From assembly GCF_010731715.1 (NCBI RefSeq), contig NZ_AP022587.1, forward strand, positions 3,782,001 to 3,846,000: 64,000 nucleotides of DNA, written 5' to 3'. A model generated the notes under the pieces. The model saw only the letters and a list, made by a program, of their open reading frames with translations. It made no database searches and was not told the origin of the DNA. Origin of the DNA: Mycobacterium stomatepiae (GTDB lineage: Bacteria; Actinomycetota; Actinomycetes; Mycobacteriales; Mycobacteriaceae). Position numbers and translations under genes: made by a program. This document shows, one piece after another, positions 27,890-37,096 of this stretch (position 1 is the first letter of the stretch; every line of letters begins with the position of its first letter).

Positions 27890-29404
27890 GCGGTCGGCCG
27901 AAGCGAATCCGGTGCGGTGCTGCCAGTCCCGGGATCGTAGCCGCCAAGTCCGGCGCGCGTATTCCAGTGCGGTGTAGGGCCATTGGGTGACGATCCGGCC
28001 GCTGGGCGACCGAAAGTAGCTATCGCATTTGGTCCAGATGGTGCGCTCCAGATCGGCGGAAAGCCGGTCGTTGTAGCTCTTTTCAGCCTCTGGGCGCACA
28101 TCGAGGTAACCGCCCCGCCGCGCCAGCCGGGTCGCCGCGCTGGCTACCAGTCGCGCGCCGGCCTCCAGGATGTAGACGATCGAGTTGCCACCCTGGTTGG
28201 TGTTGGGGCCGTAGAGCATGAAGAAATTCGGGAAGCCGCTGACGGCCACGCCGAGATACGCGGTGGGATCGTCGCCCCACCGCTCGTGCAGGAGCTGCCC
28301 GCCGGCTCCGACCACGTCGATGCCCGACAGGTAGTGCGACGTCTCGAATCCCGTGGCCAGCACGATCGCGTCGACGTCGACGACGTCGCCCGCGGTGGTG
28401 ACGACCGATGTCGCGGTGACCCGGTCGATGGGTTCGGTGACGAGCGCGACGTGATCTTGCTGCAACGCCCGGTAGTAGTCGTCGCCGAGCAGCACCCGCT
28501 TACACCGGAACGGGTAGTCCGGCGTGAGCGCACGGCGCAGCGTCTCATCCGCCACTGTGCGCTCCAGAAATGACGTGGCGATCTGGTTGCGGACGGTGAC
28601 GACTGGGTCGTCGGCGAAGGTCGCGGTGTTGTCGTGCAGTAGCTTCCAGATCTGCCAGCGGGCGTGGCGCACCGCCAGCGGATTGCGCCGGAATTGCGCC
28701 AATTCGTGCGCACTGTAAGGGCGATCGTCCTTGGGAACCATCCATGGTGGGGTGCGCTGAAAAACCGTCACCCGCGCGGCGGCCTTCGCCAGTTCGGGAA
28801 CGAGCTGTATCGCACTGGCGCCGGTGCCGATCACCGCCACCTTCTTGCCCGCCAGCGCGAGGTCGTGGTCCCACGCCGCGGAGTGCATGACGAAGCCGTC
28901 GAAATCGTTCAGGCCCGCGATATCCGGAAGCTTCAACGACCCGAACAGACCGATGGCGCAGACCACCATGTCCGCGGTCAGCGTGCTGGTGCGGCCTTGA
29001 CTTTCCAGCCGGCACTCCCAGCTCCAGGTATCCGCGTTCCATACCGCGGAGCGCACCCTGGTCTCGAGGCGCAGGTGGCGGCGCAGGTCGAAATCGTCGG
29101 CCACCGACTCCAGGTAGGCGAGAATCTCGGGCTGCCGCGCATAGGTTCGGCTCCAGGATTTATTGGGCGCGAACGAGAACGAATACAGGTGACTCTGGAC
29201 GTCGCACGCGGCGCCGGGATAGGTGTTGCGCCGCCAGGTGCCGCCGACGCCATCGCCGGCCTCGAGGATGACCAGGTCGTCGATGCCGGCCCGGCGCAGT
29301 GCGACCGCCGCGCCCAGCCCGCCGAAGCCCGCGCCGATGATCGCCACCCTCGGTGAGCGCTGCCGCCGGGTCGTCGCGCGGGCCCGGCCGAGCAGGTACT
29401 TCAC
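27842..29404 (-). CDS. Flavin monooxygenase (Baeyer-Villiger type)
   Basis: A 520-residue flavoprotein monooxygenase. The FAD-binding GAGFGG is at residues 24-29, the NADPH motif GTGASAI lies in the middle, and the Baeyer-Villiger fingerprint F-x-G-x3-H-x3-W reads FDGFVMHSAAW. It ends with a proline-containing tail. The start is GTG 29404, which overlaps the TGA of the upstream monooxygenase (GTGA). It would insert oxygen next to a ketone, probably in a terpenoid, cyclic ketone or steroid-like compound; the substrate is unknown. It is the third gene of the operon tetR, BVMO, BVMO. Confidence 0.85.
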   Translation of the reverse strand: MKYLLGRARATTRRQRSPRVAIIGAGFGGLGAAVALRRAGIDDLVILEAGDGVGGTWRRNTYPGAACDVQSHLYSFSFAPNKSWSRTYARQPEILAYLESVADDFDLRRHLRLETRVRSAVWNADTWSWECRLESQGRTSTLTADMVVCAIGLFGSLKLPDIAGLNDFDGFVMHSAAWDHDLALAGKKVAVIGTGASAIQLVPELAKAAARVTVFQRTPPWMVPKDDRPYSAHELAQFRRNPLAVRHARWQIWKLLHDNTATFADDPVVTVRNQIATSFLERTVADETLRRALTPDYPFRCKRVLLGDDYYRALQQDHVALVTEPIDRVTATSVVTTAGDVVDVDAIVLATGFETSHYLSGIDVVGAGGQLLHERWGDDPTAYLGVAVSGFPNFFMLYGPNTNQGGNSIVYILEAGARLVASAATRLARRGGYLDVRPEAEKSYNDRLSADLERTIWTKCDSYFRSPSGRIVTQWPYTALEYARRTWRLRSRDWQHRTGFASADRLDAEIDYPADQFTGG

Positions 29405-31233
29405 GGCCCGGTCCGGCGAATGTCGAGGCCCGCCAGGTCTCCTTGGGCCCGCCAGGCCGCCAGGATGTCGGCGTATTCGGTCGGGGTGCCGAAGAAGAAG
29501 CTGCCCTGCCGGGTCTTGGCGTCCGCCTTGCCCTCGCGGTTGTAGTAACCGGGCGTGCAGGTCGTGGCGCGCTCGGCGGTCGCGGTCGAGCGGGCGACCA
29601 CCGTGTCGACCCAGGCGGCTTCGGCGGTCGGAGAGGCCTCGACCTCGGTGGCGCCGTGTTCCAGGGCCCACGCGATGATCCACGCGGCGTGGCCGGCTTG
29701 GACGTCAAGCAGGTAGGGGAAGTTCACCGTCAAGCCCGCCTGGGAGATGCTTTCGATGAAGCAGTTCGGGAAACCGTTGGCGCACAAGCCCTGGAAGGTG
29801 CGTACGCCGTCACTCCAGCGCTGCGTCAAGCTCACGCCGTCGCGGCCGATCAGCTCGAAGCCGGTGCGACGGCTATAGTCGGTGCCGACTTCGAATCCCG
29901 TTGCGAAGATCAGGCAGTCGAGCTCGTAGGCCACGACGTCGACGACGACGCCGGACTCGATGATGCGGTCGATGCCGCGGCCGCGAGTGTCGACCAATGT
30001 CACGTTGTCGCGGTTGAAGGTTTGCAGATAGTCGTCGTGGAAGCAGGGGCGCTTGCAGAAGTAGCCGTACCAGGGTTTGAGCGCCTCGGCGGTGGCGCGG
30101 TCGGCCACGATCCCGTCGACCCGGGCCCGGATCTCCTCCATCTTCGCGAAGTCCGCGAGCTCGATGTCGCGGCCACGCTGTTCAGGGTCCACCGACCCGT
30201 CGCGGTCATGACGCATCACCGGCAGCTTGCGGGTGATACTCGTCCAGGCATCGGCGACCAGATCCTCCGAGGCGTGCCCGCCGGCGGTCAGAATCTGAAA
30301 GTTCTGGATGCGCTCGCGCTGCCATCCCGGCCGTAATGTGTTGACCCACTGCGGATCCGTGGCCGCATTGGCGCGCACATCGACCGACGAGGGCGTGCGC
30401 TGGAAGACGTAGAGATGCTGCGCGGCCGCGCCGAGATGCGGCACACACTGAACCGCGGTCGCGCCGGTGCCGATGATCCCGACGCGCAGGCCGGCCAGGT
30501 TCTCCAGCTTCTCGCCGGTGTAGCCGTAATCCCAGCGGCTGGTATGGAAGGTGTGGCCGCGAAACGATCCGAGGCCGGGAATGCCGGGCAATTTAGGTTT
30601 GGCTTGATATCCGTTTGCCATCGAGACGAACTTGGCCCGCATCTCGTCGCCCCGGTTGGTGCGGATGATCCACCGCGATTGCGTTGAATCCCAACGAATC
30701 TCCTGCACGTCGGTGCGCAGGCATGCGTCGCGGTACAAGTCGTATCGATGTGCGATGCGCTGGCAGTGGGCAAAGATCTCCGCGCCCTTGGCGTACTTCT
30801 CCACCGGCATGTAGCCGAGTTCTTCCAGTAGCGGGATGTACACGTAGGACTCGACATCGCAGGCGATGCCCGGGTAGCGATTCCAGTACCAGGTGCCGCC
30901 CACATCGGCCGCCCGGTCGATCAGCCGCACGCTCGTCACGCCGAGCTCACGCAGCCGCGCCCCGGTCAGCAGCCCGCCGAAGCCGGCCCCCACGATCGCG
31001 ACGTCGACCTCGTCGGTGCGGGGCTCGCGGACGAATTCCTGGTCGACCCAGGGATCTTCGGCGAACCGCGCGAAGTCACCGGCGATCTCTACGTACTGGT
31101 CGATCCCGTCGGGCCGCAGCCGGCGCGCGCGTTCTTCGGCGTACTTGCGCCGCAGCGCATCGACGTCGAACGCGTACCCGACAGCCCCGGTCAAATCCCG
31201 ACTCCGATCTTCGTGCGTCGACTCTATAATCAA
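29401..31233 (-). CDS. Baeyer-Villiger monooxygenase (CHMO/PAMO-like)
   Basis: A 610-residue type I Baeyer-Villiger monooxygenase. The FAD motif GAGFGG is at residues 82-87, the fingerprint FRGHTFHTSRW at 224-234 and the NADPH motif GTGATA at 255-260. The 80-residue N-terminal extension is typical of the larger group that includes cyclopentadecanone and steroid monooxygenases. The start is a TTG at 31233, 13 bases after the tetR stop; start choice is uncertain. Together with the second BVMO, it suggests degradation of a cyclic ketone. Confidence 0.85.
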   Translation of the reverse strand: MIIESTHEDRSRDLTGAVGYAFDVDALRRKYAEERARRLRPDGIDQYVEIAGDFARFAEDPWVDQEFVREPRTDEVDVAIVGAGFGGLLTGARLRELGVTSVRLIDRAADVGGTWYWNRYPGIACDVESYVYIPLLEELGYMPVEKYAKGAEIFAHCQRIAHRYDLYRDACLRTDVQEIRWDSTQSRWIIRTNRGDEMRAKFVSMANGYQAKPKLPGIPGLGSFRGHTFHTSRWDYGYTGEKLENLAGLRVGIIGTGATAVQCVPHLGAAAQHLYVFQRTPSSVDVRANAATDPQWVNTLRPGWQRERIQNFQILTAGGHASEDLVADAWTSITRKLPVMRHDRDGSVDPEQRGRDIELADFAKMEEIRARVDGIVADRATAEALKPWYGYFCKRPCFHDDYLQTFNRDNVTLVDTRGRGIDRIIESGVVVDVVAYELDCLIFATGFEVGTDYSRRTGFELIGRDGVSLTQRWSDGVRTFQGLCANGFPNCFIESISQAGLTVNFPYLLDVQAGHAAWIIAWALEHGATEVEASPTAEAAWVDTVVARSTATAERATTCTPGYYNREGKADAKTRQGSFFFGTPTEYADILAAWRAQGDLAGLDIRRTGP

Positions 31234-31246
31234 TCACTTGATCGTA

Positions 31247-31888
31247 TCAAGGAGATGCCGTCGGCTGATCGAACAAAGCGCCTCTGACCAGTACTTTCGC
31301 CGAGGCCAGTGCGGCGTGGTACTCCTCGGACGGCAATGTGGCCGCCACCTCTGTCAGTCCGTAGACGAGCGCGTAGATCGCCGCGACGACGGCCCGCGAG
31401 TCCGGATGGTCACCGAGCTCGCCGCGCTGGCGGGCGTCCTCGACGACGCCCTCGATGATCCCGCGGAACGCCTCGAACCCCGGGTTCTCCGGTCGGCCGC
31501 GGGAGGTCCGTCGCGCCGCAACGGTTTCCGCCCGGATCGCGAACTCGAACGCGGCCAGGTCCGGGTACTCACGCATCAATTGGCCGGATTCCTCGAGCAC
31601 GGCCTCGATCCGGTCGACGATAGTGCCGGGGCGTTGTGCGGCCCGGCACAGCCGGGGCATGGCCGTGTCGGTTCTGGCCGCGATGGCCGCCTTGATCAGC
31701 TCGGACTTGTTCGGAAAGTAGTTGTAGAGGCTGGCACTGGTCATGTTCGCCATGCGGGCGATTTCACGGATCGTCGCCTTTGCGTAGCCGACCTCGGCGA
31801 CACATTTCATCGTCGCGACGATGATGCGCCGACGGGTCTGTTCACCGCTGGCGCCGACGGGGCGGCCCAGCTGTGTCTTCGCTCGCAT
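31247..31888 (-). CDS. TetR family regulator of BVMO operon
   Basis: A 213-residue TetR protein, starting MRAKTQLGRPVGA at ATG 31888. The helix-turn-helix reads TIREIARMANMTSASLYNYFPNKSEL. It is the first gene of the unit with two Baeyer-Villiger monooxygenases and probably autoregulates them. It is a close paralogue of the TetR at 32666-33274: both share TQLGRPVGA, CVAEVGY and the ending of the ligand domain. Confidence 0.88.
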   Translation of the reverse strand: MRAKTQLGRPVGASGEQTRRRIIVATMKCVAEVGYAKATIREIARMANMTSASLYNYFPNKSELIKAAIAARTDTAMPRLCRAAQRPGTIVDRIEAVLEESGQLMREYPDLAAFEFAIRAETVAARRTSRGRPENPGFEAFRGIIEGVVEDARQRGELGDHPDSRAVVAAIYALVYGLTEVAATLPSEEYHAALASAKVLVRGALFDQPTASP

Positions 31889-31970
31889 AGTTGCCCACCC
31901 TTCGGCCGCGGGCGCAGTACATCGTCGAATATATTTGTGACCGTCCAGGTAATTCCGGAGGTGAGCGGCC

Positions 31971-32669
31971 GTGAACCTCGCGTTGGGGGAATTCTCGCGC
32001 GCAATCGACTTGGCCGGTGTGTTCGTCAATGCCGTGCTTGGCGGTGTCGTGGCCCGCGAATTCCGCATGGATCCAGTGGGATTCGTCGCGCTCGCGATCC
32101 TGTCCGGACTGGGCGGCGGCCTGATTCGCGACACCCTGCTGCAGCACGGGCCGCCGGTGGCATTGACGGACTCGCTCTACGTCGTGGTTGCCCTGGCGGG
32201 AGCGGCGATCGCATTTTTGATCCCGCTGCGCGCCCGGCTGTGGTCGTTGACCTATCCGGTGGTCGATGCGCTGGCGCTGGGCACCTGGGCGGTGGCCGGC
32301 GCGGAGAAGACCTTAGGCGCCGGATTGTCGTGGCTCCCAGCAATATTGCTCGGGACAATCAGCGCCGTCGGCGGCGGAGCGCTGCGCGACTTGGCGGTGA
32401 ACAGCACTCCGGCGATCTTCGGCGGCAATACCCTGTACGCGACGCCCGCGGTGGCGGCAAGCGCCACCGTGGTGCTGCTCTCCCGTTACGGTCTGGCGCC
32501 GCTGGGTGAGCTGGCGGGCATTGCCGTCGGCTCAGGCCTGTGCCTGCTGGCGCGGTGGCGCGGCTGGCGGCTCGGCGAGAGTATGAGCGCTGACTACTAC
32601 CTGACCCGGCGGAAGCGGACCTGGCGCATTCGGATCGGCACCCGAACACGCCGCCGCGACGACAAGTGA
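31971..32669 (+). CDS. TRIC-type cation channel (UPF0126) membrane protein
   Basis: A 232-residue membrane protein with two repeated TRIC (UPF0126) units. The first has DPVGFVALAILSGLGGGLIRDTLL and the second has GTISAVGGGALRDLAVN, each with the conserved glycine-rich GGG-hydrophobic-RD motif. Such proteins form potassium-permeable channels; it could also move glycine, as suggested for some bacterial members. GTG 31971 is preceded by GGAGGTGA six bases upstream, a strong start. Its TGA overlaps the GTG of a downstream tetR gene. Confidence 0.86.
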   Translation: MNLALGEFSRAIDLAGVFVNAVLGGVVAREFRMDPVGFVALAILSGLGGGLIRDTLLQHGPPVALTDSLYVVVALAGAAIAFLIPLRARLWSLTYPVVDALALGTWAVAGAEKTLGAGLSWLPAILLGTISAVGGGALRDLAVNSTPAIFGGNTLYATPAVAASATVVLLSRYGLAPLGELAGIAVGSGLCLLARWRGWRLGESMSADYYLTRRKRTWRIRIGTRTRRRDDK

Positions 32670-33274
32670 CTCAGCTGGGCCGCCCGGTGGGGGCGGACAG
32701 CGAGGAGACCCGCCGCCGGATCATCACGGCCGCCATGCGCTGTGTGGCCGAGGTCGGCTACTCGCAGGCGAGCATTCGCGAGATCGCCCGGGCCGCCGAG
32801 ATGACCAGCGGCAGCTTGTACCACTACTTTCCGAACAAGTCCGAACTGTTGCACGCGATCGGCGAGGAGATCGAGGCGATCGTGTTGCCGCGGCTGCGGG
32901 CGGCCGCCGGCCGACCCGGCGACGTCGTCGACCGGCTCGACGCGGTGCTCGACGAGTCGACACGGCTGGTCCGTGACTATCCGTACCTGACCGGGTTCTT
33001 GCGCGCCCTGCGTTCCGCCGGCACGGCGGAATCGCCGGGATCCAAGGCGCTGCACGACGTCGTCTTCGAGATCGTCGACGCTGCACGGCGACGCGGGACA
33101 CTGTCGGGCGAGACCGACACCCGGTCAACGGTCGAGGCGATCTGCGCGCTGACCCGGGGGCTGACGGAGCAGGCGGACAGCCTCCCGACGCGGACCTATC
33201 AAGCCGCGCTGGGTTCAGCCAAAAGCCTTATCCGGGGCACGCTGTTCACGCAGCGCGTCACCGAGCGTCCATAG
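32666..33274 (+). CDS. TetR family regulator, paralogue of BVMO-operon TetR
   Basis: A 202-residue TetR protein. The helix-turn-helix SIREIARAAEMTSGSLYHYFPNKSEL is nearly the same as in the TetR at 31247-31888. The GTG start overlaps the TRIC gene stop by four bases, so it is translated from the same mRNA. The 3' end overlaps the convergent DUF417 gene by 60 bases. The close similarity points to a local duplication of the regulator around the TRIC gene. Confidence 0.88.
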   Translation: MTQLGRPVGADSEETRRRIITAAMRCVAEVGYSQASIREIARAAEMTSGSLYHYFPNKSELLHAIGEEIEAIVLPRLRAAAGRPGDVVDRLDAVLDESTRLVRDYPYLTGFLRALRSAGTAESPGSKALHDVVFEIVDAARRRGTLSGETDTRSTVEAICALTRGLTEQADSLPTRTYQAALGSAKSLIRGTLFTQRVTERP

Positions 33275-33724
33275 CGCAACCCCGATCAGCACCAGGTCCT
33301 TGAGCAGGAATTGGCCCGGCAGTGCCGAGAGCACGGGCAATCCGGCGGCGTGGGTCGAGACCACGCCGGGAGTGGTGAACAAAAAGCTCAGCGTCCCCAG
33401 GAACAGCACCACCGCCAGCGCGCTGCCGATCGCCGACACGCGCGGCCACACCGGGCGCACCGCAATCAGAAGGGCGGCAACGATTTCCATCGTCCCGAGC
33501 CCGTGGGCAACGGTGGTGACGCTGAAGACGTCGTACACCCAGCTCATCAGCGGATTGTGTTCGATCAGCACGCGCGATTCCATCTTCACGTACTTGCCGA
33601 ACCCGATCCAGGCCAGGACGATGACCAGACCATATCGACTGATCAGATGGCCCAGGAGAGTCAGCGAATCCGACAGCGGACGCGTTGCGTTGGTAAAGGT
33701 ACGACTGATCATCGAGCCGGTCAT
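33215..33724 (-). CDS. DUF417 (RclC/YkgB-like) membrane protein
   Basis: A membrane protein of about 169 residues with four hydrophobic segments, starting near MTGSMISRTF. RLGL-type motifs and the segment IGFGKYVKMESRVLIEHNPLMSWVYD are typical of DUF417, the family of RclC, an inner-membrane protein for reactive chlorine resistance in E. coli. The start could be ATG 33724 or 33712. It lies 65 bases after a tetR gene on the same strand and may be its target. Confidence 0.82.
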   Translation of the reverse strand: MTGSMISRTFTNATRPLSDSLTLLGHLISRYGLVIVLAWIGFGKYVKMESRVLIEHNPLMSWVYDVFSVTTVAHGLGTMEIVAALLIAVRPVWPRVSAIGSALAVVLFLGTLSFLFTTPGVVSTHAAGLPVLSALPGQFLLKDLVLIGVALWTLGDALREQRAPDKAFG

Positions 33725-33789
33725 CGGGGGAAGTCCTTTGGCAGGGGGCTGGTCATCCAAAGGATTTACGAGTCATGCCGCCATTGAGT

Positions 33790-34464
33790 TCAGTTCTGCA
33801 ATCTCTCGAGGCCGGTGACCAAGAGTTGCAATCCGAATGCGAACTCGTCGGCCAAGAGAACGGGCAGAGCGTCGGCGACGGATGCCGTCGCGGGATACCG
33901 TTGCGGTTCGAGTTTGTGGAATGCATTGGCCGACTCGGCATCTTGCTGAGTATCAGCCGCCCTGGACTGCTGGATGGCAAAGCCGAGGACGTAGCGAGCC
34001 AGAGTCGCGTAGGCGTGGGCGGCGACCCCTGGCGTGAACCCGCTGTCGAGGAGCACCGACAGACAGAGCTCGCGGTGAGCCAGCGCATTCGGTCCTATCG
34101 GGATGTAGTCGATTAGCAGGGCGGCGACATTGCCGTGCCGGCGTAGTGCGTCAAACATGTTCTGCGCGAGCGATGTACAGGCTTGCTGCCACGGCAGCGC
34201 AGCAATCTCATCCGGGTTGACATCGACCGCGCCGAGGATATGGTCGACCACCGCGGAGACTAGCTCGGATCGGCTGGCGAAGTGACGGTACAACGTTGCG
34301 GTGCCAGATCCCAGGCGCTGTGCCAGCGTTCGCATCGACAGCGCGTCGGCACCTTGTTCGTCGAGGATTTCGACGGCCGCCGCGATGATCCGCTCGACCG
34401 GCAACGCGGGACGCCCGCGGGAGCGGGCCGGCGACGGTTGGTTGACGTCGGACACATCGCCCAA
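33790..34464 (-). CDS. TetR family transcriptional regulator
   Basis: A 224-residue TetR protein. The helix-turn-helix (SMRTLAQRLGSGTATLYRHFASRSEL) and the tetracycline-repressor-like C-terminal domain are clear. The start is likely TTG 34464 or GTG 34455. It is divergent from the PPOX gene (34565) and upstream of the DUF417 gene on the same strand; either or both may be controlled. Confidence 0.84.
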   Translation of the reverse strand: MGDVSDVNQPSPARSRGRPALPVERIIAAAVEILDEQGADALSMRTLAQRLGSGTATLYRHFASRSELVSAVVDHILGAVDVNPDEIAALPWQQACTSLAQNMFDALRRHGNVAALLIDYIPIGPNALAHRELCLSVLLDSGFTPGVAAHAYATLARYVLGFAIQQSRAADTQQDAESANAFHKLEPQRYPATASVADALPVLLADEFAFGLQLLVTGLERLQN

Positions 34465-34564
34465 CTTAGGGATTCGGATGGCTTGACACCACCACTATTT
34501 ATGGCCACACTGTATCTATTATTTATTGGCGGGTCAATACCCCTGACAGCAAAGGTATTTCGCC

Positions 34565-35119
34565 ATGCTTCTTCCGTTGGCCACCGAGCCCTACACCGCA
34601 CCGACGGACCGCGACATGCGTCCGTCCGAGCGACGCGAATTCGTGCGTGCGCATCGCACCTGCGTGTTCGGCTACCGCCGACGTAACGACGGCCCTGCCA
34701 TGTCGATCGTCTACTACATCCCCACCGGCACCGACGAACTGCTGGTGTCCACGATGGCCGATCGCGGCAAAGCTCGCATCGTCGAACGCGACGGCAAGGT
34801 CAGCCTGTGCGTGCTCGACGAGCGATGGCCCTTCGCCTACCTGCAGGTGTACGCCGACGCCACGATCGAACGCGACCGCGATCTGGTGGTCGACGTGATG
34901 ATGGCCGTCGCCGGCCGGATGTCCGGCGAGCCACTCGGCAAAGAGGCGCGGCCCTACGTAACAGAGATGTCGGAGCGAGAGAATCGCGTCGTCATCCGAT
35001 GCCGGCCTTATGCCAGCTATGCGCAACCCCCGCGACATCTGTACCGCAACAACCAATCCGAGGAAGTGACTCACTGGGTATCTGGCCTGGTCGCGTGGGA
35101 CGCCGACGATCCGGCCTGA
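34565..35119 (+). CDS. Pyridoxamine 5'-phosphate oxidase-like / F420-type protein
   Basis: A 184-residue split-barrel flavin/F420-binding protein. Segments such as RAHRTCVFGYRRRNDGPAMSIVYYIPTG and VSTMADRGKARIVERDGKVSLCVLDERWPFAYLQVY match mycobacterial PPOX-class proteins. Mycobacterial relatives often use F420 for reduction of quinones or other compounds. ATG 34565 is used. The divergent tetR is the likely regulator. Confidence 0.78.
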   Translation: MLLPLATEPYTAPTDRDMRPSERREFVRAHRTCVFGYRRRNDGPAMSIVYYIPTGTDELLVSTMADRGKARIVERDGKVSLCVLDERWPFAYLQVYADATIERDRDLVVDVMMAVAGRMSGEPLGKEARPYVTEMSERENRVVIRCRPYASYAQPPRHLYRNNQSEEVTHWVSGLVAWDADDPA

Positions 35120-35120
35120 C

Positions 35121-35594
35121 CTACTTCGCGGCGTAGCGATCGCGCAGCTTGGCCAGCGTCGCTTCGATGCCCGCCGCGTTGCCCTTCGCGAACCCGAGTC
35201 GCTCGTAGTACTTCAGTTTCTTTTTCAACGCTCCCGCGTCTCGGTAGTCGAACGTCTCGGTGACTCGAGTCAGGGTCGGTGAGAGCGACTCGAATTTCCA
35301 GCGCCAGCGATGCCCCAGGGGATGGCGCCATTCGATCAGTTCGTGCGGCTTCAGCTCGGTCACCGTGCTGGTAATGCGGTACGGAACGCCCAGCATCTTC
35401 ATGCTCGTGCAGAACTTCGACCCGACGGCCAATGCCTCGGGCACTTTGATGTTGCCGACAACGGTGCCCGATCCGTCCAGCTCGGAATGCCGCCGGGGAT
35501 CGGCCGCCCACTCGTAGAGCTCCGCGGCCGGCGCGGCCACATCAACCGACCTGCTTACCTGATGGGGGCCCGCGTCGACGATGACGACGGTCAT
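35121..35594 (-). CDS. SRPBCC family protein
   Basis: A 157-residue START-like protein beginning [19 protein letters not shown], with [17 protein letters not shown] near residue 20, typical for polyketide-cyclase/SRPBCC members, and strands with [21 protein letters not shown]. Its stop is a single base from the stop of the convergent PPOX gene. The ligand is unknown. Confidence 0.8.
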   Translation of the reverse strand: MTVVIVDAGPHQVSRSVDVAAPAAELYEWAADPRRHSELDGSGTVVGNIKVPEALAVGSKFCTSMKMLGVPYRITSTVTELKPHELIEWRHPLGHRWRWKFESLSPTLTRVTETFDYRDAGALKKKLKYYERLGFAKGNAAGIEATLAKLRDRYAAK

Positions 35595-35625
35595 GATGTC
35601 TCCTGCCGCCTACCCGGCAGCGTAG

Positions 35626-35868
35626 CCCTGGCTGCTGCGGCTCCGGAGTATTCGGATCCACCCGGGTGAGGACGCGAAGCGCCCCGGACACAAGCCGGAT
35701 TTCGAACAGACCACTCCATGGGGCAAACCCGACGACGCCGCCGGCATCACCACTTTCCTGCTCTTCGAGGCGGCCGAGTGGATACCGGCCAGGTGTGGCA
35801 TGGCGGCGGTGGATCGCACCCGCGGCAATGCTGCACAACTGGAACTCTTCGAGATAATTCCCAGGTAG
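35626..35868 (+). other. Open frame without start, possible gene remnant
   Basis: Between the SRPBCC gene and the membrane protein, the frame from 35626 to a TAG at 35866 reads without stop, with high third-position GC and the segment PDFEQTTPWGKPDDAAG followed by LLFEAAEW. It has no ATG or GTG start and I recognise no family. It could be the 3' remnant of a decayed gene. The opposite strand is also open here, so this is only a hint. Confidence 0.25.
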
Positions 35869-35879
35869 AGTCGCCCGCC

Positions 35880-36956
35880 ATGGGCGTGCTGCGCTTCATC
35901 TGGCAACGGGTATTGGCATTCGACCGGATCGGCTCGCGCATTCCCCAGCTGATCCAGATTTGGCTGACAGAGTTTTTCTTCGTAATGCCGTTGACCTTCT
36001 TCGTCGGCAAAGTCATCGATATTCGCGGGGCATTCGGTGTGCCGGGCACCGGCGAGCGACTCGACGGGGTGTTCTGGGGCGCGCTGGTGGTCGCGCTGAT
36101 CTTCGGCTTTTTCTTCGTCCGCTCGCTGGTCAAGCCTCGGGTCGTCGAGGGTTCGTGGACCCCGACGGTGCACGCCGACATCGGGGGAATGACCGTCTAC
36201 GGCGGCAACCGCGCCTGGACCGTGACCTATCCATTCCTGACCAGCCACCCGAGTTATGCACTGCTGCTGCTGATTACGGCGCCGATTCCGGCCGTGATGT
36301 TGGCCGCGACCACCAATCAGGGCGACAGCACCTTCTACTGGCGAGTGTGCGGCATCGTCGGCCTGGTCATCCTCGCGTGCATGGCGTTGGCCCGGATCTT
36401 GGCCTGGTACGTCTTTCGCCTCGGGCGCCGGAAGCTGGATGCGCGGCTGGAGGGATTGCCGATCTCGCAACGCCGGCTCGGCTGGGAGATCGCGTGGAAG
36501 CCGGTGCTCGTCCTGCTGGTGATGATGTACGGGATCGTCTGCATCCCGTTAGGCGCAATGTGGTTTAAGGAGCAACGCACGATCGCCGAGCTGCCCGTGG
36601 TGACCGTCGCCGACACGGACCACCCGGGCGACTACCGGCGAGTGAAGGGCACGGTCGCATCCCAAGCCGTCTACTGGGCGCCGCGCGGCACCGGCCGCGG
36701 CGGCAACAACTACGCGGGCGCCGGGGTGCTGGTCACGCTGGCCTCGGGTGGTGAGGCGCTGCTCCTCGCCGAATCGCTATCGGTGCCCGACTTTAAGGGC
36801 ATGATGGCCCGCGTCCGCGGCGGCCAGCTCACGGCCTCCGGCAAGGTATTCGACTCGATCACCGCCGACCAGCGCAAGTACTACGGCTTCGATCCGAGCG
36901 CCTTTCCCGAGGCATCGCCGGATGGCCGGGTGCTGCTGCTGTTGTCGCAGCCGTAA
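35880..36956 (+). CDS. Integral membrane protein, unknown function
   Basis: A 358-residue membrane protein. Four hydrophobic segments are visible: near residues 25-45, 60-80, 118-140 and 148-172, and a fifth near 207-228. The C-terminal 130 residues, from about RVKGTVASQAVYWAPRGTGRGG, form a soluble domain that may sit outside the membrane. I recognise no family with confidence; it resembles mycobacterial membrane proteins of unknown role. ATG 35880 is used. The copper ATPase gene starts 140 bases downstream on the same strand. Confidence 0.7.
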   Translation: MGVLRFIWQRVLAFDRIGSRIPQLIQIWLTEFFFVMPLTFFVGKVIDIRGAFGVPGTGERLDGVFWGALVVALIFGFFFVRSLVKPRVVEGSWTPTVHADIGGMTVYGGNRAWTVTYPFLTSHPSYALLLLITAPIPAVMLAATTNQGDSTFYWRVCGIVGLVILACMALARILAWYVFRLGRRKLDARLEGLPISQRRLGWEIAWKPVLVLLVMMYGIVCIPLGAMWFKEQRTIAELPVVTVADTDHPGDYRRVKGTVASQAVYWAPRGTGRGGNNYAGAGVLVTLASGGEALLLAESLSVPDFKGMMARVRGGQLTASGKVFDSITADQRKYYGFDPSAFPEASPDGRVLLLLSQP

Positions 36957-37022
36957 CCCCGGACGCCCCGCCCCGAGCCGCACCCCGCCGACCAGGGCAC
37001 AATGACGCGAGCCACAAAGTCT

Positions 37023-37092
37023 TGACGGCAATACCCCCAAGGGTATATAAATGGTAACGGCTTGAGTACTCCCCCGGGGTATTAGGAAGGAG
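37023..37092 (+). promoter_or_regulatory. Copper-responsive-type promoter of the P-type ATPase gene
   Basis: A -35-like TTGACG (37023-37028) and an AT-rich -10 region around TATATAAAT (37044-37052) enclose a palindrome, ATACCC and GGGTAT arms at 37031-37046. A second related palindrome, TACTCC...GGGGTA, is at 37067-37081. The TACCC-spacer-GGGTA type matches known copper-sensor sites (CsoR and RicR) in mycobacteria. The ribosome-binding site GGAAGGAG is at 37085-37092. The sensor gene is not nearby. Confidence 0.6.
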
Positions 37093-37096
37093 CGTC

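Noticed and set aside
31237..31251. Perfect inverted repeat CTTGAT-CGT-ATCAAG between tetR and BVMO
   Set aside because: It covers the tetR stop codon inside an operon with a 13-base gap, so an operator role is unlikely. It may be chance or affect translation only.
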